Positions 1-7,263 of a stretch of 64,000 bases of DNA are shown piece by piece (the stretch's first letter is position 1; the number at the start of each line of letters is the position of its first letter). Origin of the DNA: JBOHTO01 sp050733695 (GTDB lineage: Bacteria; Gemmatimonadota; Gemmatimonadetes; Gemmatimonadales; Gemmatimonadaceae); NCBI GenBank assembly GCA_050733695.1, contig JBOHTO010000056.1:1-64000 (forward strand). The letters are read 5' to 3'. The notes beneath the pieces are model-generated. The model made no database searches, was not told the origin of the DNA, and worked only from the letters and a program-made list of their open reading frames with translations. The position numbers and the translations under genes are program-made.

Positions 1-1
1 G

Positions 2-139
2 CCGTTATCGTTCTTTCCGACGGTCAACAACGGCATAGCGGCTGTCCTGTACTGCTTTCTCTTCCTGTACATGGTGTTCGCCGGGGCGGGGACGTGGAGC
101 GTCGACGCGCTGATCGCCCGCTCGAAGTGGCAGCACTAG
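2..139 (+). CDS. DoxX-family membrane protein, C-terminal 45 residues (partial)
   Basis: Only the end of this gene lies in the window. The open frame running into the TAG at 137-139 reads through a hydrophobic helix and ends in GAGTWSVDALIARSKWQH. The GxGxWSxD..I ending is typical of DoxX-like integral membrane proteins, small four-helix proteins often found beside YciI and ECF sigma genes. Thirty-one bases separate it from the downstream permease on the same strand. The family call rests on the C-terminal signature alone; specific function is unknown. Confidence 0.65.
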   Translation, partial: PLSFFPTVNNGIAAVLYCFLFLYMVFAGAGTWSVDALIARSKWQH

Positions 140-170
140 TGATATCACCACGCACCGCCTGGAGCTTGAC

Positions 171-2618
171 ATGATCTCGCTGCACGACATCCGCTTCGCC
201 ATCAGGAGTCTGTCCAGGGTCCCCGGTTTCACGATCGCCGTTGTCATGACACTGGCGCTCGGCATCGGCGCGAACACGGCGATATTCAGCGTGGTTCGCG
301 GCGCGCTGCTGCGGCCACTGCCCAATCGCGATGGGGACCGTCTGGTCTATCTGCGCCAATCGGCGACGCAGATCGGACAGGACAACGTCCTGTTCTCGGT
401 TCCGGAGATCATCGACTATCGCACCGGATCCACCGCGCTCCGCGGGTTCGCCGAGTACTCGGAGATCCAGGCCACGATGCTCGGACACGAGGACCCTGTG
501 CGCGTTCTCGCCGGGGTGGTCACCGGGAACTACTTCGACGTGATGGGTCTGGGTCCCGTCGCCGGCCGGCTGTTCGACAGTCGCGACGATGGGCCGGGAG
601 CCGCTCCGGCGATGGTGCTCACGCAGGCCTACTGGCTCCAGCGCTTCGGCGGCGACCGTGACGTCATTGGAAGGAGCGTGCGGCTCAACGGTAGTCCGAT
701 CCTGATTGTGGGTGTGGTGCAGGATGCGCCGCGCTATCCCGGTGTGACAGATGTGTTCGTCAACATGGTCACGAGCCCGCACCATCTCAGCGCGACGATG
801 GTGACCGGTCGGACGCACCGCATGACGGAAGTGTTCGCGCGGCTCGCGCCCGGCGCAACGATGGCGCAGGCAAGCGCCGAGCTCGATCGCATCTCGGCGA
901 ACGTCTATGCTGACCATCCCGAGACCTACGAACGGGCTGCCGGCTACAGCATCAGCGTGACCCCGCTGCGCGAAGTGATGAACGAGAGGGCGACGCTGAC
1001 GTTCTGGTTGCTGATGGGTGCGGCGGGATTCGTCTTCCTCATCGCCTGTGCCAACGTGGCGAATCTGACGCTCATCCGCGGAATCCGCCGCGAACGGGAG
1101 CTGATTGTCAGGCGCGCAATGGGAGCGGGAGTGGCGCGCATCCGTCGACTGCTGCTGGCCGAGAACCTCCTGCTCGCAACGGCCGGCGGTGCTCTCGGGT
1201 TGGTGATCGCCTACGCGGGACTCGGCGTGCTGGTCGCCTTTGCCGAACAACTCACGACGCGCGGCGGCGAAATCCGTCTGGACGGCGCTGTCCTCGCATT
1301 CACGATCGCCGTCACCATCGCAGTGGCCATCGTGCTCGCCTTCGTGCCCAACGTGGGTGCCGAAGGATCGCTCGCCGCGTCGCTGGCCAGTGCCGGCAAG
1401 CGCACGACAGCGGGGCGCGGGCGGCAGCGAATGCAGCGCTCGCTGGTCGTGGTGCAGGTCGCGGTGTCCGTGGTGCTGCTCACCGGCGCCGGTCTGCTCG
1501 TGCGGACCCTCATGAAGCTGCAGGTCGTGGACACCGGCGTGGGCGTGGAGAATGTGCTGACCATGGAAGTGCCGATGGATGGCACGGGTCGCAGCACCGC
1601 GGAGCAGCTCGCGCTGTACGAACAGATGCGGGATCGCATTGCCGCTCTCCCCGGGGTCATCGAGGCGGGTCTCGGGTCGAACGTTCCCCTGCGCGGCACC
1701 GATTTCCGGCTGGACATCAAGGCAGAAGGGCGGCCGGTCGCTCCTGGTGAGCCCACGCCCAACGCGGAGTACCGCACGGCGAGCCCCGAGTATTTTCGCG
1801 CCGCGGGAATCCCGCTCGTGCGAGGGCGTGAGTTCGCGACGACGGATCGACAGGGCACCGCACGCGTGGTGATCCTGAATCAGACGCTCGCCAGACGACT
1901 CTTCGAGGACAGGGATCCCATCGGGCAGCGCGTGGCGTGGACCGGCGATGTGTTACGGTTCATCCCGGTCTCGGGAGAGTGGCGGACCGTGGTGGGCGTG
2001 GTGGGCGATACGCGCGATGCCGGTCTGGACGCCGACCCTTCTCCCGTGCTATTCCAGCCGTTCGCGCAGGAGGAGATCTTCTCGGGCGCCTTCATCGTCC
2101 GCACGGGCGCCGACCCCGCTGCGCTCGGTTCATCGGTCGAACAGACGATCCGATCGTTCGATCCGCAGGCGCTCGTGGAGAATGTGCTGACGCTGGAGCA
2201 GGTGCGCGATGACCGGGTCGCGCCGCGGCGGGTGAACACGCTGCTCGTCACCTCGTTCGGCGCGCTCGCGCTCGTGATCGCGGCCGTCGGCATCGCGGGC
2301 GTCCTCGCATTCTCGGTGAGTTCGCGCACCGGTGAGATCGCGATCCGCATGAGCCTCGGTGCCGATCCGTTCCGCGTCAAGCAGATGATCCTCGGCGAGG
2401 GCTGGGTGCTGCTGGCGATTGGATTGATGCTCGGCGTGGCGGGATCGCTGGCCGCGTCGCGGCTGCTCGAGACGCTGCTTTACGGTGTTACGCCCGGCGA
2501 TCCGTTGACGGTGAGTATCGTCGCCCTGACGATGGCCACGGTGGGTACGCTGGCGTGCTGGATCCCGGCGGCGCGAGCGGCGCGGGTGCAGCCGGCCGTG
2601 GCACTCAGGGCGGAGTGA
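171..2618 (+). CDS. ADOP-family ABC transporter permease (FtsX/MacB-like), copy 1
   Basis: A permease of 815 residues in the 'acidobacterial duplicated orphan permease' architecture. It has a short N-terminal region, TM1 near residues 17-40 (ALGIGANTAIFSVVRGALL), a MacB-type periplasmic domain, an FtsX helix block near 275-400 (FLIACANVANLTLIRG), a second periplasmic domain and a final FtsX block near 690-815. MacB-type systems are mechanotransmission exporters driven by a separate ATPase. No ATP-binding-cassette gene is present in the window, as is typical for ADOP genes. The ATG at 171 gives the usual start (ISLHDIRFAIRSL). A second copy of different sequence lies at 4626. Substrate unknown. 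Confidence 0.9.
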   Translation: MISLHDIRFAIRSLSRVPGFTIAVVMTLALGIGANTAIFSVVRGALLRPLPNRDGDRLVYLRQSATQIGQDNVLFSVPEIIDYRTGSTALRGFAEYSEIQATMLGHEDPVRVLAGVVTGNYFDVMGLGPVAGRLFDSRDDGPGAAPAMVLTQAYWLQRFGGDRDVIGRSVRLNGSPILIVGVVQDAPRYPGVTDVFVNMVTSPHHLSATMVTGRTHRMTEVFARLAPGATMAQASAELDRISANVYADHPETYERAAGYSISVTPLREVMNERATLTFWLLMGAAGFVFLIACANVANLTLIRGIRRERELIVRRAMGAGVARIRRLLLAENLLLATAGGALGLVIAYAGLGVLVAFAEQLTTRGGEIRLDGAVLAFTIAVTIAVAIVLAFVPNVGAEGSLAASLASAGKRTTAGRGRQRMQRSLVVVQVAVSVVLLTGAGLLVRTLMKLQVVDTGVGVENVLTMEVPMDGTGRSTAEQLALYEQMRDRIAALPGVIEAGLGSNVPLRGTDFRLDIKAEGRPVAPGEPTPNAEYRTASPEYFRAAGIPLVRGREFATTDRQGTARVVILNQTLARRLFEDRDPIGQRVAWTGDVLRFIPVSGEWRTVVGVVGDTRDAGLDADPSPVLFQPFAQEEIFSGAFIVRTGADPAALGSSVEQTIRSFDPQALVENVLTLEQVRDDRVAPRRVNTLLVTSFGALALVIAAVGIAGVLAFSVSSRTGEIAIRMSLGADPFRVKQMILGEGWVLLAIGLMLGVAGSLAASRLLETLLYGVTPGDPLTVSIVALTMATVGTLACWIPAARAARVQPAVALRAE

Positions 2619-2750
2619 GCGGTGGGACCTGGCGTGCGGGGCGTGTCGAATTCGCTGGCCCTCGTTCGACGTATGAGTAGAGCCGGGTTCAGCAGGTCGA
2701 GATCGTCCGGCAGCCCGGCTCCGAAACCGAACCCACATGGAGATACGACG

Positions 2751-3176
2751 ATGCGATTCATGGTGCTGGTGAAGGCCGACGCGAACTCAGAGGCGGGCGA
2801 GATGCCGAGTGAAGAGCTCCTGACCGCAATGGGCAAGTACAACGAGGAGCTGGTGAAGGCGGGAGTGATGCTTGCGGGCGAGGGTCTGCATCCGAGTTCG
2901 AAAGGTGCGCGCGTCCGGTTCTCCGGAAAGAAGCGGACGGTGATCGACGGGCCCTTCACGGAAGCGAAGGAGCTGATCGCCGGCTTCTGGCTCTGGCAGG
3001 TGAAGTCGAAGGAGGAGGCGATCGAGTGGGTGAAGCGCTGTCCGAATCCCATGCCCGGGGAATCCGAGCTCGAGATTCGCCAGGTGTTCGAGGCGGACGA
3101 CTTCGGCGCCGAGTTCACGCCCGAACTGCGGGCGCAGGAGGAGCGTTTACGCGAACAGTTGGACGCGAAGCGGTAG
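2751..3176 (+). CDS. YciI/DGPF-domain protein (ECF42 partner type)
   Basis: A 141-residue protein starting MRFMVLVKAD with the family hallmark DGPFTEAKELIAGFW near residues 63-77. These small ferredoxin-fold proteins are encoded next to ECF42 sigma factors and are thought to be part of that signalling or stress module, although their biochemical role is not settled. The ATG at 2751 is chosen over upstream in-frame codons because homologues start with this strand and GGAG lies 8 nt upstream. The matching ECF42 sigma gene is 7 kb downstream at 10203, an unusually large separation. Confidence 0.9.
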   Translation: MRFMVLVKADANSEAGEMPSEELLTAMGKYNEELVKAGVMLAGEGLHPSSKGARVRFSGKKRTVIDGPFTEAKELIAGFWLWQVKSKEEAIEWVKRCPNPMPGESELEIRQVFEADDFGAEFTPELRAQEERLREQLDAKR

Positions 3177-3184
3177 CGCCGACA

Positions 3185-3231
3185 GCGTTGGTGTGCCGTG
3201 GATAGTCGATCGCGATGAGGCACACCAACGC
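3185..3231. repeat. Perfect 13-bp inverted repeat after yciI
   Basis: GCGTTGGTGTGCC (3185-3197) is matched exactly by its reverse complement at 3219-3231, with a 21-nt loop, starting 9 nt after the yciI stop. As RNA it would fold into a strong hairpin. There is no T-run, so it is more likely an mRNA 3'-end stabiliser or a factor-dependent stop than an intrinsic terminator. The 310 bases between yciI and the VOC relic hold only this element and the adjacent tandem repeat. Confidence 0.6.
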
Positions 3232-3232
3232 A

Positions 3233-3304
3233 CTGTTGCAGAGCGCTTCCGCCGCGCTGTTGCGGAACGCTTCTGCGGCGCTGTTGCAGGGGCTTCAGCG
3301 AACG
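3233..3304. repeat. 24-bp tandem repeat, three units
   Basis: Three consecutive 24-base units begin CTGTTGC at 3233, 3257 and 3281. Units 1 and 2 are close copies (GCTTCxGCxGCG endings); unit 3 is more diverged. An open frame crosses the array (about 74 codons from 3215) but looks like no known protein and is better read as repeat DNA. The array directly follows the inverted repeat at 3185-3231. Confidence 0.55.
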
Positions 3305-3486
3305 GAGCTTGCTGTTGCCCTGGTCGCCCTGCGTGATTCCGAACTCCGGGAGCCACCGTCTCGCTTCGAACGATTGGCGATCGCTTCGACCCCGATCGCG
3401 ACGACGGATAGAAACATGGAAAATGTCGGGCGCCCCTGATCCTGAATGCCATGCCGAACTGAAGGATCAACCAGGAGGAGGTCATC

Positions 3487-3663
3487 ATGCTGGGAGACGC
3501 CGATGCTGTCGCAACAGTCGCGGTCAAGGATCTGGATGTCGCGTTCGAGCACTACGACATGCCTGACACCACGCGCAAGGGCGATGTGCATGCCGCGGGA
3601 AGCTGGAAGGCCGCGTGGTTCAAGGACCCCGACGGCAACATTCTCGCGATCGTCGATCGGTAG
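3487..3663 (+). pseudogene. VOC/glyoxalase-superfamily gene with a large internal in-frame deletion
   Basis: A 58-codon frame behind a textbook AGGAGG ribosome site (about 3470-3480). The first 18 residues (DADAVATVAVKDLDVA) are the beta-strand that opens a VOC protein. The remaining 39 (FEHYDMPDTT ... KAAWFKDPDGNILAIV) are the last third of one. About 60 central residues, including the first metal-ligand region and the middle strands, are missing, and the join is in frame at DVA|FEHY. Intact relatives are about 120 residues. The strong ribosome site and intact frame mean a short product may still be made, but it cannot form a VOC module. VOC genes commonly accompany yciI/ECF42 genes, which fits the location. 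Confidence 0.75.
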
Positions 3664-3709
3664 GGGAAGTCGCACCGACTCCCTCGCCCCCTCGCGTTTT
3701 CGGAGATCA

Positions 3710-4450
3710 ATGCCGTTGTACCTGCACACCGATGAACCGCTCGCCGTTGCCGTCGTCGCGGCCATCCGCGCAGGCGATCTTCCGGCACTGAAGCGGCTCC
3801 TGACCGAGAATCCCGCTCTCGCCCGGGCGAGACTCGGCGATGCTGACCCCGACGGGATGTCGCGCACGCTGTTGCACGTGGTGACGGACTGGCCGGGGCA
3901 CTTCCCCAACGGTGCGGCAACCGTCGCCCTGCTCGTCGATGCCGGCGCCGAGGTCAACGCCCGGTTCAGCGGACAGCACACCGAGACGCCCCTGCACTGG
4001 GCGGCGAGCAGCAACGATGTCGACGTGCTCGACGCGCTGCTCGACGCCGGTGCCGACATCGAGGCGCCCGGTGCGGTCATCGGCGACGGGAGTCCACTGG
4101 CCGACGCGAGGGGATTCGCGCAATGGCGGGCAGCCCACCGACTGGTCGAGCGCGGTGCACGAACTGAATTGCACGACGCCGCAACGCTCGGGCTCATGGA
4201 CCGCCTCGAGGGCTATTTTGCCGCCGCCCAACCACCCGTGCCGGACGAGGTCAGCCGCTCCTTCTGGGGCGCATGCCATGGCGGGCAGCGGCGCGCGGCG
4301 GAGTATCTGCTGGCCCGTGGCGCCGACATCAACTGGATCCCGTGGTGGGAGAGACTGACACCACTCGACGCGGCGCGCCGCGGCGGTTGGGGCGAACTCG
4401 CCGAGTGGTTGCGTGGTCTGGGGGCGAAGTCAGCGGAAGATCTGGCCTGA
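3710..4450 (+). CDS. Ankyrin-repeat protein
   Basis: A 246-residue soluble protein with about four to five ankyrin repeats. The clearest is ETPLHWAASSNDVDVLDALL followed by DAGADIEAPG; others are ATVALLVDAGAEVNA and the C-terminal AAEYLLARGADINW...TPLDAARRGGWGELA. No signal peptide or helix-rich membrane segment is seen. Ankyrin repeats mediate protein-protein contacts, so the partner rather than a reaction defines the role, which is unknown here. The ATG at 3710 has GGAG 6 nt upstream. It lies alone between the VOC relic and the second permease. Confidence 0.85.
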   Translation: MPLYLHTDEPLAVAVVAAIRAGDLPALKRLLTENPALARARLGDADPDGMSRTLLHVVTDWPGHFPNGAATVALLVDAGAEVNARFSGQHTETPLHWAASSNDVDVLDALLDAGADIEAPGAVIGDGSPLADARGFAQWRAAHRLVERGARTELHDAATLGLMDRLEGYFAAAQPPVPDEVSRSFWGACHGGQRRAAEYLLARGADINWIPWWERLTPLDAARRGGWGELAEWLRGLGAKSAEDLA

Positions 4451-4625
4451 CCGCGGACGTTGTTCACTTGCAGATGGCCGCGAGGCCGTGCGGAGATACG
4501 CCGCGTTCGTTCTTATCGGTGTGAATGTGGAGTGACACGGGCGACCTGGGGCCGGTGCGCGTCGTGAAACCCGCGAGGGCGATCGCGCGTTCTGCCAGCA
4601 CCCACCGGCCTGCGGAGCGCGCCTC

Positions 4626-7112
4626 ATGTCAATTGTTCACCCACTTCGCTACGCATCGAGATCACTGCGACGGACACCTGCCTTCACGGTTACTGCGCTG
4701 CTCACGCTCGTCATCGGGATTGCAGCGTGCGTCGCGATCTTCGCCGTGGTGCATGGCGTGCTCCTGCGGCCGCTGCCGTACGGCACCCCGGACCGGCTGG
4801 CAGGCGTCTCCCACGATCTCCCGCCGCTCTCCCTGAGCCGGGTGGGCCAGACTTCGGCGACGTACTTCACCTACAAGAGGTTCGCCCGCGCTCTCGAAGG
4901 AATTGGTGCCTACGACAACGGTGCCGTGAACGTGGCCGAACCCGGCGGCGGGACAACGCCACAGCGTATCACTTCCTCGTGGATCTCGGCGAGTGTCATC
5001 CCGTTGCTCGAGGTGAATCCCGCCATGGGACGGACCTTCACGGAGCAGGAGGATTCCCCCGGCGGCCCGAGCGTCGTCGTCATCAGCGACGGCCTCTGGC
5101 GTGCGCGCTTCGGCGCGGATCCGAACATCATCGGGCGCACCATCGGAGTGAACGGCATCACCCACGAGATTGTCGGAGTGATGCCGCGCGGGTTTCAGTT
5201 TCCGGCGACGGGCACGGAACTATGGCTGCCGCTCAGGCTCGATCCGAACGACCCGAATCCGGGCGGGTTCAACTACGGCTCCGTAGCGCGCCTGCGATCT
5301 GGCCTGAGCGTAATGGACGCACAGCGTGATCTTGCGTCGGTGCTCCCACGCATGGTCGAGATCTCGCCCACCGTGGCGCCAGGCATATCGATGCAGATGC
5401 TGCTGGATCAGGCGAAGCCGAGTCCGGTGATCACGCCGCTGCGCGAGGAGATGACTGGCGACATCGCCGGAACCCTGTGGATGGTAGCCGCGGCGGCGGG
5501 ACTCGTGTTGCTCGTCGCGTGCTTCAACGTGGCGAATCTCATTCTCGTGCGCGCGGACGGGCGCCAGCGCGAGTTTGCGGTGCGCGAAGCGCTGGGCGCC
5601 GGACGCGCGCGGGTGCTGGTGCATTTTCTCGCCGAATCGGCGGTGCTGGCGGCAATTGCCGGCGCCAGCGGGCTCGCCGTCGCCTGGGTCGCCGTGCGCG
5701 CGCTCGTCGTCGCCGCCCCCGTGGGCATCCCGCGGCTGACGGAGGTGGAGATTGGCGCGGCGGCCGTCGCATTCACCGTCCTCATCGCAGTGTTTGTGGC
5801 AGTCGTCTGCAGCGCGATCCCTGCGCTGCGCATTGGGCGGGTGCGGCTCTCGACTGCCCTGCGGGGTGGGGGTGGGGGTGGACGCGGGGGCACGGCTGGC
5901 ATAACCGAACATCGCGTTCGTGGTGCGCTCGTGGCGGCGCAGATCGCGCTCGCGCTCGTCGTGCTTGCGGGTTCGGGGCTGCTGCTGCGCACCTTCCAGA
6001 AGCTGCACGCCGTCCAGCCGGGCTTCGACGCGGATGGCGTAGCGACTTTCTGGATGTCCCTGCCAGCGGCGCGCTATCCAGACGATTCGGCGACTTCGCG
6101 CTTCTACGCGCGACTCACCGATCGTGTGGCCGGGTTGCCGGGCGTGCGCGCCGTGGGCATCTCGTCGCGTTTGCCGCTCGTGAGCCACGGGCTGAGTCAG
6201 AATCCGTTCTATGCGGAGGACGACCCGTCTTCCTCCACGGCCATCCCACCCATCCAGATCTTCACCACAGTCGACGGTGGATATTTTCGTGCGATGGGAA
6301 TTCCGCTGCTTGCGGGCCGGACGTTCGATCACCTCGGAACGCAGCGCCCTGATGAAGCTGTTGTCAGTCAGGCGACAGCCGAACAGTTCTGGCAGGATCC
6401 GACCGGCACGCGCGCGGTGGGCAAGCGGTTCCGGACATTTCCTGAAGGACCCTGGTACACCGTCATGGGCGTGGTGGGCAACGCGCGCGACACCGCGCTC
6501 ACGGCTCCACCGTCGCAGACTGTCTATTTCCCCCAGGTACCTGCCGGCGAGATGGATTTCGGGCAGGCGCAGCGAACGATGGCACTCGTCGTGAGAACCG
6601 CGGGCGAACCGACGGCGATCACGAACGCTGTGCAGCGCACCATCCGCGAGCTCGATCCCGCGCTGCCGACGTTCGACGTTCAGCCGATGACCGCGGTTCT
6701 CAGGGCATCGATGGCTCGACTGTCATTCGTCATGCTGATCCTGGGTACCGCGGCCGCCGTGACCCTGGTCCTCGGTGCGGTGGGGCTCTATGGCGTGATG
6801 GCCTATCTCGTCACGTTGCGTTCCCGTGAGCTGGGCGTGCGGATTGCGCTCGGCGCGGAACCGCGCGCGGTAGCTGCGATGATGACCCGGCAGGGGCTGG
6901 CGCTCACGGGCATCGGCATCGTCGCCGGACTGGGTGTGTTCGCGCTCGTCGCCCGCTTCCTGCGGTCGTTTCTCTTCGGCGTGGCACCGAGCGATCCCGT
7001 CACGCTCGTGGTTGCGTCGTTGATGCTGGTTGCGATCGCGCTGCTCGCGAGTTGGGTGCCGGCACGCCGAGCGTCGAGGGTCGATCCAGCGGATGCGCTG
7101 CGGGCCGAGTAG
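4626..7112 (+). CDS. ADOP-family ABC transporter permease (FtsX/MacB-like), copy 2
   Basis: An 828-residue permease with the same TM / periplasmic domain / FtsX / periplasmic domain / FtsX order as copy 1. It opens with IVHPLRYASRSLRRTPAF, has GVLLRPLPYGTPDRL after TM1, a middle block GLVLLVACFNVANLILVRAD and a final block ending SWVPARRASRVDPADALRAE. A glycine run (about residues 414-423, coded by repeated GGGGGT triplet pairs near 5868-5890) in the loop between the two halves is unusual and slippage-prone. It lacks its own ATPase. The start at 4626 matches the family N-terminus. Substrate unknown; copy 1 and copy 2 are clearly paralogous but not recent duplicates. Confidence 0.9.
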   Translation: MSIVHPLRYASRSLRRTPAFTVTALLTLVIGIAACVAIFAVVHGVLLRPLPYGTPDRLAGVSHDLPPLSLSRVGQTSATYFTYKRFARALEGIGAYDNGAVNVAEPGGGTTPQRITSSWISASVIPLLEVNPAMGRTFTEQEDSPGGPSVVVISDGLWRARFGADPNIIGRTIGVNGITHEIVGVMPRGFQFPATGTELWLPLRLDPNDPNPGGFNYGSVARLRSGLSVMDAQRDLASVLPRMVEISPTVAPGISMQMLLDQAKPSPVITPLREEMTGDIAGTLWMVAAAAGLVLLVACFNVANLILVRADGRQREFAVREALGAGRARVLVHFLAESAVLAAIAGASGLAVAWVAVRALVVAAPVGIPRLTEVEIGAAAVAFTVLIAVFVAVVCSAIPALRIGRVRLSTALRGGGGGGRGGTAGITEHRVRGALVAAQIALALVVLAGSGLLLRTFQKLHAVQPGFDADGVATFWMSLPAARYPDDSATSRFYARLTDRVAGLPGVRAVGISSRLPLVSHGLSQNPFYAEDDPSSSTAIPPIQIFTTVDGGYFRAMGIPLLAGRTFDHLGTQRPDEAVVSQATAEQFWQDPTGTRAVGKRFRTFPEGPWYTVMGVVGNARDTALTAPPSQTVYFPQVPAGEMDFGQAQRTMALVVRTAGEPTAITNAVQRTIRELDPALPTFDVQPMTAVLRASMARLSFVMLILGTAAAVTLVLGAVGLYGVMAYLVTLRSRELGVRIALGAEPRAVAAMMTRQGLALTGIGIVAGLGVFALVARFLRSFLFGVAPSDPVTLVVASLMLVAIALLASWVPARRASRVDPADALRAE

Positions 7113-7176
7113 GTCGGGTTCCGCGACGATTCGGACGGGAGTGGCGCGCGAGGAGGAGTACGTGATCCCTGGCTCA

Positions 7177-7206
7177 TTGACTCTGTCCCCGCCTCCGCCC
7201 TAATCT
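7177..7206 (+). promoter_or_regulatory. Candidate sigma-70-type promoter for the kinase gene
   Basis: TTGACT (7177-7182) and TAATCT (7201-7206) are separated by 18 bases. This predicts a start near 7213 and a leader of about 50 nt that carries GGGGAG just before the ATG at 7264. The -35 box is strong (5/6) and the -10 box weak. Confidence 0.4.
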
Positions 7207-7263
7207 TCCCACGGCAACGCGGACTCACCGCCCGCGTGTCGCAGCGCCCGAAAAGGGGAGCAT

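Noticed and set aside
3215..3439. Small protein of 74 codons over the 24-bp repeats
   Set aside because: Its composition follows the tandem repeat and no ribosome site or homology is apparent.
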